From a bacterium (GTDB lineage: Bacteria > Zixibacteria > MSB-5A5 > GN15 > FEB-12), in assembly GCA_030640905.1 (NCBI GenBank), contig DAOWIM010000040.1:1-15014 (forward strand): 15,014 nucleotides of DNA, written 5' to 3'. Shown piece by piece: positions 6,255-13,400 of this stretch. Position 1 is the stretch's first letter. Every line of letters starts with the position of its first letter. The notes under the pieces are model-generated. The model was not told the DNA's origin. It made no database searches and saw only the letters and a program-made list of their open reading frames with translations. A program made the position numbers and the translations under genes.

Positions 6255-7331
6255 ATGAATCTGCGTGAACTTCTGGAAGAAATGTTAAAGATGGGAGCTT
6301 CGGATTTGCACCTGACGGTTGGTTCGCCGCCGGTGGTACGAGTCGATGGAAAACTGGTGCGGCTTAACCACGATCACCTGACCGGCGAGCAAACCAAGAA
6401 GCTGTCTTACTCGATGCTCAATGAGAAGCAGAAGTTGAAGTTTGAACAGAACTCCGAACTTGATTTTTCTTTTGGTATCGAATCAATGAGTCGTTTCCGC
6501 TGTAACGTTTTTGTGCAACGCGGCAACGTGGCGGTTGCTATCCGTCAGATTCCCTATGAGATTAAGACATTTGAAGAGTTGGGTCTGCCGAAGGTGATAG
6601 CTGAGTTTGCCAATCTCCCTCGTGGACTCGTTCTTGTTACCGGTCCCACCGGTTCCGGTAAGTCAACTTCACTGGCCGCGGTTATTGATAAGATCAATAA
6701 AGAACGCCCGGTACACATAATCACAGTCGAGGACCCAATCGAATACCTGCATCGCCACAAGCAGGCGTTGATCAACCAGCGAGAGGTCTACTCCGATACG
6801 ACATCTTTTGCTAATGCTCTCAAGTACGCTCTTCGTGAAGACCCCGATGTTGTTCTGGTTGGTGAGATGCGCGACCTGGAGACGGTTGAAGCGGCGATCT
6901 CGATTTCTGAAACTGGTCACCTTGCTTTTGCGACCTTGCACACAAATTCCGCCGCGGAGTCGATCAACCGCATAATCGATGCATTTCCGACCAATCAGCA
7001 GGAACAAATACGAACTTCGCTGTCGTTCTCGCTTCAGGCTATCGTATCGCAAACGTTGATTCCAAAAGTTGGCGGTGGTCGAGTTGTGGCGATGGAGATA
7101 CTGGTTGTTACCCCGGCAATCCGGGCGCTGATCCGGGATGATAAGATACATCAGATATACTCGATGATTCAATCCGGTCAGAAATACGGTATGAAGACGA
7201 TGAATCAAAGTCTTGCCGAACTGTACATGGGAAGAAAAATAAACCTGAATGACGCGATGAACTACAGTCACCATCCCGACGAGCTTTCGGAAATGTTGTC
7301 GCGCGACAACTCGCCGGCTCTGACCCGATGA
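6255..7331 (+). CDS. pilT: Type IV pilus retraction ATPase PilT
   Basis: This 358-residue cytoplasmic ATPase drives pilus depolymerisation and twitching; the family is usually 340-380 residues. The N-terminal PAS-like domain (about 1-100) starts with L-L-E-E-M-L-K-M-G-A-S-D-L-H-L. The ATPase core has Walker A GPTGSGKS (130-137), the Asp box T-V-E-D-P-I-E-Y (157-164), Walker B V-V-L-V-G-E-M-R-D (199-207) and His box H-L-A-F-A-T-L-H-T-N (222-231). The PilT-specific AIRAL retraction motif is intact at 288-292. The PilB cysteine pairs are absent, as expected. GGGAGA (6241-6246) precedes the ATG at 6255. pilB lies upstream and pilC downstream, the common order. PilU is the main alternative, but the AIRAL motif and operon position favour PilT. 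Confidence 0.95.
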   Translation: MNLRELLEEMLKMGASDLHLTVGSPPVVRVDGKLVRLNHDHLTGEQTKKLSYSMLNEKQKLKFEQNSELDFSFGIESMSRFRCNVFVQRGNVAVAIRQIPYEIKTFEELGLPKVIAEFANLPRGLVLVTGPTGSGKSTSLAAVIDKINKERPVHIITVEDPIEYLHRHKQALINQREVYSDTTSFANALKYALREDPDVVLVGEMRDLETVEAAISISETGHLAFATLHTNSAAESINRIIDAFPTNQQEQIRTSLSFSLQAIVSQTLIPKVGGGRVVAMEILVVTPAIRALIRDDKIHQIYSMIQSGQKYGMKTMNQSLAELYMGRKINLNDAMNYSHHPDELSEMLSRDNSPALTR

Positions 7332-7358
7332 TCGGGCTTTGACCCGATAATCGGGCGG
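7321..7358 (+). repeat. Tandem 19-bp repeat of palindromes over the pilT stop codon
   Basis: Two near-identical 19-bp units (7321-7339 and 7340-7358) each contain a palindrome, CCCGAT-G-ATCGGG (7324-7336) and CCCGAT-A-ATCGGG (7343-7355). The first palindrome contains the pilT stop codon (7329-7331). The unit looks like a local duplication. Each can form a 6-bp stem, but with a single-base loop they more likely act as DNA-binding sites, or pair with each other, than as independent hairpins. Confidence 0.7.
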
Positions 7359-7411
7359 AACAACCGGTGATGGATGAATAAAGAATAGAGCCGTAGGAAA
7401 GGATAAGCTCA

Positions 7412-8608
7412 ATGCCAGTATTTGAGTACAAAGGCAAAACTCTCGCGGGGGCCGCTGTAAAGGGTAGTCTCAAGGCCAAGAGCAAGCAGGACCTTGAGCG
7501 TGTGCTCCGGCAAAACCGCATACTTGTATCCTCGATCTCCAAGAAGGCGCCTGATCTGAACATAAAGCTCGGAACAGGTATCAAGAAAGTCGAGATTTCG
7601 AGATTTACACGCCAGTTTGCTACCATGATTGGCGCCGGGTTGCCGATGGTGCAGTGTCTCGATATTCTTTCCTCGCAGATGGAGAATAAGGAACTGGCAA
7701 AGATCGTTGCCGAAGTCAAAGATGCCGTTCAGGGAGGCGCGACTCTTTCTGAGGGGCTGGGTCGGCACAACAAAATATTCGACCAGTTGTATTGCAATAT
7801 GGTCGAGGCCGGTGAAATTGGTGGCGCGCTTGATGCTATCCTTGTCCGCCTGGCAGTCTATCGCGAAAAAGCTGATCAACTGGTTAGAAAAGTCAAAGGC
7901 GCTATGGTCTATCCGTCGGTTATCGTATTTGTGGCGGTCGCGGTCACAGTTGGTATGTTGGCGTTCATCGTGCCAGTATTTGCCAAGATGTTTGGCGGTC
8001 TCAACGCGGAACTTCCGGCTCCGACACAAATCGTGCTCCAGCTGTCCCATTTCCTGCAAAATAATTTTCTGTACATCATTGTTGGGTTAATTGGAGGGTC
8101 TGGCGCATTCCTTTGGTGGAAAAAGACACCTGCGGGCGCTCTTATGTTTGACAAGATTCTCCTGCACACACCCGTATTTGGAAACCTGGTACGTAAGTCA
8201 TCGATCGCTCGCTTCACCCGAACGCTCGGTACGCTGCTGGCCTCCGGTGTCTCTATCCTTGAGGCGCTTGAGATTACCGCCAAGACAGCCGGTAATTTGG
8301 TGGTGGCCAAGGCCATCAACAAGTCGGTTGTGGCTATTGCCGAGGGTGATACGATCACTGCCCCGCTGAAAGACTCTGGCGTATTCCCGCCAATGGTTAC
8401 ACAGATGATATCAGTTGGTGAAAAGACCGGTGGCCTTGACGACATGCTTAACAAGATTGCTGATTTCTATGACGAGGAAGTCGATGAGGCCGTAACGGCG
8501 TTGACCTCGGTTATTGAACCGATAATCATCGTTGTTATGGGTGTCGTCATTGGCGGTATCCTCATTGCAATGTATCTGCCGATGTTCGACATCATTGGTA
8601 AGATCTGA
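7412..8608 (+). CDS. pilC: Type IV pilus inner-membrane platform protein PilC
   Basis: PilC (GspF family, 398 residues, normal length) is the membrane platform on which PilB and PilT act. The N-terminus M-P-V-F-E-Y-K-G-K-T is characteristic. Two T2SSF domains are visible, about 64-187 and 266-390, each opening with an R-F-T-R motif (64-67 and 267-270) and each with a G-x-x-L-x-E-A/G-L-like cytoplasmic helix bundle. V-E-A-G-E-I-G-G-A-L-D (131-141) and V-G-E-K-T-G-G-L-D-D (335-344) are the equivalent conserved loops of the two copies. Membrane helices lie at about 168-190, 216-236 and 368-390. The ATG at 7412 has AGGAAAGGA just upstream (7396-7404). Together with pilB and pilT it forms the motor core. 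Pilin and outer-membrane components are not in the window. Confidence 0.95.
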   Translation: MPVFEYKGKTLAGAAVKGSLKAKSKQDLERVLRQNRILVSSISKKAPDLNIKLGTGIKKVEISRFTRQFATMIGAGLPMVQCLDILSSQMENKELAKIVAEVKDAVQGGATLSEGLGRHNKIFDQLYCNMVEAGEIGGALDAILVRLAVYREKADQLVRKVKGAMVYPSVIVFVAVAVTVGMLAFIVPVFAKMFGGLNAELPAPTQIVLQLSHFLQNNFLYIIVGLIGGSGAFLWWKKTPAGALMFDKILLHTPVFGNLVRKSSIARFTRTLGTLLASGVSILEALEITAKTAGNLVVAKAINKSVVAIAEGDTITAPLKDSGVFPPMVTQMISVGEKTGGLDDMLNKIADFYDEEVDEAVTALTSVIEPIIIVVMGVVIGGILIAMYLPMFDIIGKI

Positions 8609-8653
8609 TGCAGGCGGCCTCAGGGAGAGGGCGGCAAATATAAGATTAGAAGG

Positions 8654-8682
8654 ACGGCGTCGGTTACCCGGCGCCGTTTGAT
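8654..8682 (+). terminator. Strong hairpin between pilC and pilS, possible terminator or attenuator
   Basis: The arms ACGGCGTCGG (8654-8663) and CCGGCGCCGT (8668-8677) pair over 10 bp with one G-U wobble and a 4-nt loop. The 3' side is followed by a T-rich stretch (TTTGATATTT), weaker than a classical U tract. The stem ends 9 nt before the ATG of the kinase. It may therefore terminate part of the transcription after pilC or hide the start region of the kinase mRNA. Confidence 0.5.
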
Positions 8683-8686
8683 ATTT

Positions 8687-10423
8687 ATGGGTGATAAGGT
8701 AAGAAACGCAGGCAGCAAGCTCGGGTGGTATTTGCCACTCCGCCTGGCGACATTTGTAATTGTCTTTGTGGTGGTTGTGCTCTGGATGCGCAACCCTGGC
8801 TTTCTACGCGACCAGTTTGTCCTATATTCATTCCTGACGCTCTGTTTCACGCTGCTGCTGGCCTTTGATCGTCGCGGCAAGTTACGGTACGCCGCCAAGC
8901 TGACAGTGGCCCTCCAGTTTCTCTTTGAGATATCAATCGAGTCGGGAATCATTTACGCCACAGGTAATGTTAATTCGCAGTTCTCGGCGCTGTTTATCCT
9001 GACCATTGTCTCCGCTTCGCTGGCCTACCGTCTGGTCGGATCGTTATTGGTAGCATCATTGGTGTCGTTTGCCTACGCGTTCATAATCTGGCTTGGTCTC
9101 AGCAGTTCAGTCGATGCCCAGTTTTCACTCGATGCTCTGCAGACGATATTCATTGCGCAGGATAGTGTTTTCTATTCGATCTTTTTGCACATTCTCATTT
9201 TCTATCTGGTAGCTTTTATCTCCGGCTATCTTGCCGAACGACTCCGACGCCAGGACCAGGAGCTGGTCAATACATCGCTGGCTCTCCGAAAGGCTCGGTT
9301 GGAGACCGATGATATCCTGCGACACGTCAACTCAGGACTGCTCACTCTTGATTCTCGCGGCTTTGTGGTCTATTTCAACCGGGCCGCGGAAAGAATTCTT
9401 GATTGCCGCGAAGTTGAGGTGCGGGGGCTGAGGTGTCAGGAAGCTTTCTACGAGCGGATGCCGGCGTTGGTGGAGTGTCTGGAGAATGCAGTCGACAACG
9501 GCTTGGAGCACCCCAGACGGGAGATCGAGATTTTGGCGAGAAATGGCACGGTTGTGCCACTGGGACTTTCTACATCGATTCTTACTGAAGAAGGTCATAA
9601 GTTGCGAGGCGTGATTGCCATTTTTTCAGACCTTACCGAAGCCAAACGACTGGAAGCCAAAGTCCGGACGGCTGACCGGTTGGCCGCGATTGGGGAATTG
9701 TCGGCATCGATTGCCCATGAAATCCGCAACCCGCTGGCTTCAATATCAGGCTCAGTCGAAGTGCTCAAGAGCGAACTTAATGTCAGCGGCGAAAATGAGC
9801 GCCTCATGTCACTGATAGTCAAAGAGTCACACCGGCTCAGTCAAATTCTTACCGATTTCCTCTCGTACGCACGGATAGATCGCCCCACATACACCAAGGT
9901 GGAGTTGTGTCATCTGGTGGCGGAGATTATAGAAATCCTCTATCACCACGAGTCATTCTCAGACAAGGTCGATGTTCGGTTTGAGTCGGCTGAGTCAATC
10001 GTCTATGTGGTGGGCGACGAAGGATTGATCAAGCAGCTTCTGCTCAATCTGGCGGTCAATGCCTGCGAGGCTTTTGAAGGGCGGGGAGGCCGCCTGGCCT
10101 TCCGGTTGTCGATCAACCGGAAACGAGGTACGGTGGAACTAGGGGTCGATGATGACGGACCCGGAATGCCACCTGAGGTAATCAAGAAGATGTACCAGCC
10201 ATTTTTCTCCACAAAGAAAGAGGGGACTGGATTGGGGCTTTCAATCGTTCATCGCATCTGTACGGCGATGCGCATGGGGGTCCAGCTTTCCTCTCAAGTG
10301 GGCGAAGGCACTTCTTTTGCAATCGAGATGAAGATTTTCGCACCTGATCTGCCTGCCCCGGAGTCGGTTGCCCAGGAGCCGGTTACTCAAGAGAACGATG
10401 TTGCCCTTACCGCCAGAGTGTGA
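8687..10423 (+). CDS. pilS: PilS-like membrane sensor histidine kinase
   Basis: The protein has 578 residues from the ATG at 8687; a TTG at 8678 would add three. Neither start has a clear ribosome binding site, and the ATG is preferred because the TTG abuts a hairpin. About six hydrophobic helices occupy residues 18-185, as in PilS. A coiled linker (about 187-212), a PAS domain (about 210-322), a HisKA helix pair with S-I-A-H-E-I-R-N-P-L (phospho-acceptor His344) and a HATPase domain follow. The HATPase has N box N454/N458, G1 D-D-D-G-P-G-M-P (488-495) and G2 G-T-G-L-G-L (513-518). All catalytic residues are present, so it should autophosphorylate. PilS normally acts with PilR, a sigma54 activator of pilin transcription, but no response regulator follows here. 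The assignment rests on topology, domain order and position after pilC. Confidence 0.85.
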   Translation: MGDKVRNAGSKLGWYLPLRLATFVIVFVVVVLWMRNPGFLRDQFVLYSFLTLCFTLLLAFDRRGKLRYAAKLTVALQFLFEISIESGIIYATGNVNSQFSALFILTIVSASLAYRLVGSLLVASLVSFAYAFIIWLGLSSSVDAQFSLDALQTIFIAQDSVFYSIFLHILIFYLVAFISGYLAERLRRQDQELVNTSLALRKARLETDDILRHVNSGLLTLDSRGFVVYFNRAAERILDCREVEVRGLRCQEAFYERMPALVECLENAVDNGLEHPRREIEILARNGTVVPLGLSTSILTEEGHKLRGVIAIFSDLTEAKRLEAKVRTADRLAAIGELSASIAHEIRNPLASISGSVEVLKSELNVSGENERLMSLIVKESHRLSQILTDFLSYARIDRPTYTKVELCHLVAEIIEILYHHESFSDKVDVRFESAESIVYVVGDEGLIKQLLLNLAVNACEAFEGRGGRLAFRLSINRKRGTVELGVDDDGPGMPPEVIKKMYQPFFSTKKEGTGLGLSIVHRICTAMRMGVQLSSQVGEGTSFAIEMKIFAPDLPAPESVAQEPVTQENDVALTARV

Positions 10424-10443
10424 GTGGTAGGCTAATTTTCGGC

Positions 10444-10469
10444 TTGATTTTTCGATTCGTTTGTATAAT
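10444..10469 (+). promoter_or_regulatory. Possible promoter for the prolyl isomerase gene
   Basis: TATAAT at 10464-10469 is a perfect -10 hexamer. The only -35-like sequence, TTGATT (10444-10449), is 14 bp away, shorter than usual. If used, transcription would start about 5 nt before the ATG at 10482, giving a leaderless or nearly leaderless mRNA. This would agree with the absence of a ribosome binding site there. Confidence 0.35.
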
Positions 10470-10481
10470 CTTCCAAGTTCT

Positions 10482-12272
10482 ATGAATGTACGAAACGCAA
10501 CAAATTTGTTCTGCTGTGTATTGGTCGTTGCCATCATCGTAATTGGTGGTTGTGTCGCTAATCGATCGGCAGTTGTCTATCAGCACAATGCTGCCGAGTT
10601 CGACCAGGAAATTGCTCGGGTGGATGATTGGTATTCGCTATCAATGTCCGAACTGTACCAGATGATGTTAACAACCAATTTTCTCTCCCGCGGCGGACTT
10701 CTTGAGTCTCAGGTGGTGAAGGGGATAATTGACAGCCTTGTTGTTGATACGCTCTGTGGTCTTAAGGCCAGCCAGGTGAGGCTGGAGGACCACTACTCGG
10801 AGAGCCGCCTGTATAAGCTTCGTCTGCGGAATACTCTGATCAAGGGCTTCTTCGAGGAAGCTGTTTACCGTCAGGTTACCGTTGATTCACAGGAAGTGTA
10901 CGATGCGATGGAAAAATCGCCTGAACTCTTCATGGTTGATGACTACGTTTTTCTGTACCACATATTCATCGTGCCCGAACATTTCAAACGCGGTCCTGAT
11001 TCTCTTCATTATCGGTCACTTACCGACGAACAACTGGAGCAGGAAGTGCGTGACTGGGCATACAAAATACGCGAGATGATTGTCGTACCGGATTCTTTTA
11101 CGGTTGTGGCTGGGGAATATTCCCACGATGCCGATACTCAACCCAATGGCGGGATGATAGGTTGGGCCACGCGTGGTGAGTATTACGATCCCTTTGACTC
11201 TCTTGCCTTTTCAATGCAGCCGGGCGACATCTCTGAACCATATCGCGACAAAGACGGCTGGCACATAATATATGTGGAGGATCGAGTGCCGGCGGGGTTG
11301 ATGCCTCTGGATCGATTCTGGTGGGCGGCCGAAGCGAATGTTAGGACTATGCAAACCAATGTCCTGGGCGCCGCAATTATGGATTCGCTTAAAAATGAGA
11401 TCAACTTGGATTTCAACGAAAATATTCTCGACAAACATATGTACTATCTGGATCGGAAGGAGTGGGCTGCCGTTCTTAACGGACTGGACACGATCAGCGT
11501 CAACGATATCAGGGGGTTAGAGGAGAAATATCGAGGCAAATATAAGGTTGAGAGCACTACTGCGGAGATGAAGAAAGAAATGCTTCGGGAGGTTGCCGAA
11601 CGGTTCATTATTGTTCAAGCAGCCCGAAAGTACAAAGTCGATACTCTGCCCAGCATGATTGCGGAGGAACAATCACTGAGGTATCACTACTGCAAAGGCC
11701 TTGTCATAAAAGGTATGTTTGATCCGGGGTGGGAGCCGGATGAGTCTATGGTGAAGTTCTATTTCGACCAACGTATTGAGGATTACACCGTCGAAAAACC
11801 GATGACTCTTCAACACATAATTGTACCGGATAAAGCAACCGGAGAATTCCTTCGTGATCAGGCAAACTCAGGGCTCGATTTTCTCGAACTGGCTGAAGAG
11901 TACTATCCGGGTGAAAAGCACCTGCGGCGGCAATTGGCCGATCTGGGACAGATAGGACCGGGGGAAATGTCTGAGGAGTTCTACCATGCTGCTTTGATGA
12001 CACCAGTCGGAGAGGTTTCGGCGCCGGTCAAGACAAAATACGGCTATCATGTCATCAAGGTGCTGGAACGGCGTGAAGCTGTTCCATATTCGGAAGCCAG
12101 ACGAAGCATCATCGGACACCTCAAGCGGGAACACGTAGTGGAAGTCAAGGAGGCGTTTCGGGATAGCATCTACGCTGAGTTTGACGCATGGGTAGTCGAA
12201 GAACCAAACCCTATCCATCTGCGACCATACCCGGACCGAGAGTTGAAAAAATATCGAGACAAGGAAGAATGA
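10482..12272 (+). CDS. Lipoprotein with two parvulin-type peptidyl-prolyl isomerase domains (SurA/PrsA-like)
   Basis: This is a predicted extracytoplasmic foldase of 596 residues. The N-terminus has a hydrophobic signal segment ending in I-V-I-G-G-C, a lipobox with the modified Cys at about residue 24, so it is anchored as a lipoprotein. Two PpiC/rotamase-like domains are visible. The first, about 155-268, contains H-I-F-I-V-P and later G-G-M-I-G-W followed by the G-W-H-I-I-Y-V-E-D end strand. The second, about 441-531, contains L-Q-H-I-I-V-P, A-D-L-G-Q-I-G-P-G-E and G-Y-H-V-I-K-V-L. A helical chaperone-like region precedes the first domain and another lies between them, as in SurA. SurA assists outer-membrane protein folding and PrsA assists secreted proteins. 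The ATG at 10482 is preferred over an upstream TTG (10461) because it gives a compact signal peptide. It overlaps the next gene by ATGA. Confidence 0.85.
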   Translation: MNVRNATNLFCCVLVVAIIVIGGCVANRSAVVYQHNAAEFDQEIARVDDWYSLSMSELYQMMLTTNFLSRGGLLESQVVKGIIDSLVVDTLCGLKASQVRLEDHYSESRLYKLRLRNTLIKGFFEEAVYRQVTVDSQEVYDAMEKSPELFMVDDYVFLYHIFIVPEHFKRGPDSLHYRSLTDEQLEQEVRDWAYKIREMIVVPDSFTVVAGEYSHDADTQPNGGMIGWATRGEYYDPFDSLAFSMQPGDISEPYRDKDGWHIIYVEDRVPAGLMPLDRFWWAAEANVRTMQTNVLGAAIMDSLKNEINLDFNENILDKHMYYLDRKEWAAVLNGLDTISVNDIRGLEEKYRGKYKVESTTAEMKKEMLREVAERFIIVQAARKYKVDTLPSMIAEEQSLRYHYCKGLVIKGMFDPGWEPDESMVKFYFDQRIEDYTVEKPMTLQHIIVPDKATGEFLRDQANSGLDFLELAEEYYPGEKHLRRQLADLGQIGPGEMSEEFYHAALMTPVGEVSAPVKTKYGYHVIKVLERREAVPYSEARRSIIGHLKREHVVEVKEAFRDSIYAEFDAWVVEEPNPIHLRPYPDRELKKYRDKEE

Positions 12273-12904
12273 TAGCCAGTCAGTCTCCATCTGATTCCGG
12301 CCAGATTTCATTTCAGAATGAATTGCTTCGTAAAGCCACTCACATGGGTGCGCTTGTTATTCCGGCTGGATACTATTTGCTTCAGTTGGACCGGAGCACG
12401 ATGCTGGCCCTGATGGTTCCGATTACCTGCTTGATGATCCTGATCGATATTTCCCGTCTGCGACGTTGGGCCTTCTGGAATCGATTTGCAAGCAGACTGA
12501 TTTCTCCGATTGTGCGCGGCCATGAGAACGCAGGCGATTTTACCGGAGCCACCTACATTCTGACTACTGTGTGCTTAACCGTCGCTTTATATGACAAGCC
12601 GATTGTGATTGGGGCCCTTGCGTTTATAATAGTCGGTGACACTTTCGCGGCGCTTATTGGTCGCAAGGTTGGTCGACACAAGTGGTTTCGGGGAAAATCA
12701 ATCGAGGGATCTGTTGCATGCCTTTTCAGCTGTCTGATTGTTGCCGTGCTGATTCCTGATATCGCGTTGTACGTCAGTCTGTTGGGGGCCGTAGTTGCTG
12801 CTTTTGTTGAAGCTCTACCTCTTGGAATCGACGACAATGTTACCGTCCCGATTCTCTCCGGTCTGGCGATGACTCTGGCCGACAAAATAATTCTCACATT
12901 CTAA
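12269..12904 (+). CDS. CTP-dependent diacylglycerol/polyprenol kinase-like membrane protein
   Basis: The protein has 211 residues and about six membrane helices. An upstream in-frame ATG (12188) would run deep into the previous gene. The ATG at 12269 overlaps the preceding stop as ATGA and has AAGGA (12261-12265), so it is preferred and implies translational coupling. Residues 123-148 read G-D-T-F-A-A-L-I-G-R followed by H-K-W and G-K-S-I-E-G-S. Residues 181-198 contain E-A-L-P, then D-D-N-V-T-V-P. This pair of motifs is typical of the dolichol kinase/Dgk1/phytol kinase (VTE5) branch of the cytidylyltransferase superfamily. Those enzymes use CTP to phosphorylate a lipid alcohol at the membrane. 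The lipid substrate here, whether diacylglycerol or a polyprenol, cannot be read from sequence. Confidence 0.8.
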   Translation: MIASQSPSDSGQISFQNELLRKATHMGALVIPAGYYLLQLDRSTMLALMVPITCLMILIDISRLRRWAFWNRFASRLISPIVRGHENAGDFTGATYILTTVCLTVALYDKPIVIGALAFIIVGDTFAALIGRKVGRHKWFRGKSIEGSVACLFSCLIVAVLIPDIALYVSLLGAVVAAFVEALPLGIDDNVTVPILSGLAMTLADKIILTF

Positions 12905-12923
12905 GAAAATTCAGAAGTAATTG

Positions 12924-12952
12924 TTGGCATCTGAGGGGGATGTACGTATAAT
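12924..12952 (+). promoter_or_regulatory. Sigma70-type promoter of the cold-shock gene
   Basis: TTGGCA (12924-12929) and TATAAT (12947-12952) are separated by exactly 17 bp. Transcription would start near 12959, leaving a leader of about 37 nt before the ATG at 12996. This shows the cold-shock gene is a separate unit from the lipid kinase gene that ends at 12904. The leader is short compared with the long thermosensing leader of E. coli cspA. Confidence 0.75.
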
Positions 12953-12995
12953 GAGTATGCGTAAGGATCATCGACAGTTTCATGGAGGAATGTTA

Positions 12996-13199
12996 ATGTC
13001 CGAAGGTGTCGTTAAGTACTTCAATGATTACAAAGGCTGGGGCTTCATCAGTGGTGAAAAGGCCGAAGACGTGTATGTTCACTACACTGCCATCAAGATG
13101 GACGGCTTCAAGACACTGCGTGAGGGACAAAAGGTCTTTTTTGAGCTGGCCAACTCTGATCAAGGTTTGCGTGCGGCAAACGTAACGCTCGCCGAGTAG
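12996..13199 (+). CDS. Cold-shock domain protein (CspA family)
   Basis: This 67-residue single cold-shock domain is the standard family size. It binds single-stranded RNA or DNA and melts RNA structure. The nucleic-acid-binding motifs are RNP1 K-G-W-G-F-I (13-18) and RNP2 V-Y-V-H-Y (26-30). The usual forms are K-G-F-G-F-I and V-F-V-H-F, so three Phe positions are Trp or Tyr, aromatic substitutions that should keep base stacking. The start is the ATG at 12996, seven bases after GGAGG (12984-12988). An in-frame ATG at 12990 is too close to that site. A longer frame reaching back to 12921 would run through the promoter and is rejected. The gene is monocistronic, with its own promoter and a strong terminator (13222-13248). 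Confidence 0.93.
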   Translation: MSEGVVKYFNDYKGWGFISGEKAEDVYVHYTAIKMDGFKTLREGQKVFFELANSDQGLRAANVTLAE

Positions 13200-13221
13200 G
13201 AAAAGCTCAAGTGCCGAATCA

Positions 13222-13248
13222 GGGTCGCCAAATGGCGGCCCTTTTTTT
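13222..13248 (+). terminator. Intrinsic terminator after the cold-shock gene
   Basis: GGGTCGCC (13222-13229) and GGCGGCCC (13234-13241) form an 8-bp stem with one G-U pair and an AAAT loop, followed at once by seven T residues (13242-13248). This is a textbook Rho-independent terminator 22 bp after the stop codon. Confidence 0.93.
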
Positions 13249-13286
13249 GTGCGGCTGGGATCATGTGGTCTGCGCGTCCCCACAAC

Positions 13287-13315
13287 TTGAAATGCAAGCC
13301 TCAATCACCTATATT
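13287..13315 (+). promoter_or_regulatory. Probable sigma70 promoter for the MBL-fold hydrolase
   Basis: TTGAAA (13287-13292) and TATATT (13310-13315) lie 17 bp apart, between the terminator of the cold-shock gene and the MBL gene. Transcription would start near 13322, giving a leader of about 79 nt. Its position after a terminator makes a new promoter necessary here, which supports the call. Confidence 0.5.
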
Positions 13316-13381
13316 CTCACCCATGTCACCGGCGCCGACTGCAAAGAAGCGCTTGACCGTATAGGCAAATTGTTCAATTGA
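13292..13381 (+). CDS. Possible 29-residue small ORF or gene remnant
   Basis: A short frame starts at ATG 13292 and ends at TGA 13379-13381. It contains I-T-Y-I-L-T-H-V-T-G-A-D-C-K-E-A-L-D-R-I-G-K-L-F-N, with codon choice and amphipathic composition that look coding. The frame is open further upstream to an ATG at 13232, inside the terminator hairpin. No ribosome binding site is evident, and the predicted promoter -10 at 13310-13315 falls inside it. It may be a micropeptide, the tail of a decayed gene or chance. The rest of the 13249-13400 gap shows nothing else. Confidence 0.15.
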   Translation: MQASITYILTHVTGADCKEALDRIGKLFN

Positions 13382-13400
13382 TTGTTCCAGAGCTGATCAT

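Noticed and set aside
6669..7412. A 247-codon minus-strand open frame opposite pilT
   Set aside because: Antisense shadow of a well-supported gene, with no motif or start signal. The neighbouring 203- and 216-codon minus frames opposite pilT/pilC are rejected for the same reason.
9544..9559. Perfect inverted repeat TGGCAC/GTGCCA inside the kinase gene, resembling half a sigma54 site
   Set aside because: The TGGCAC element is not followed by TTGC at the required spacing, and the repeat lies in the middle of the PAS coding region, so it is most likely coincidental.
12188..12268. Upstream ATG start for the lipid kinase-like gene
   Set aside because: It would overlap the isomerase gene by 85 bp and add a polar, Pro/Arg-rich stretch without family support. 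The ATGA overlap start at 12269 has a Shine-Dalgarno sequence.
12921..12995. N-terminal extension of the cold-shock protein
   Set aside because: The in-frame upstream codons overlap the TTGGCA-N17-TATAAT promoter, and GGAGG at 12984-12988 is ideally placed for the ATG at 12996.
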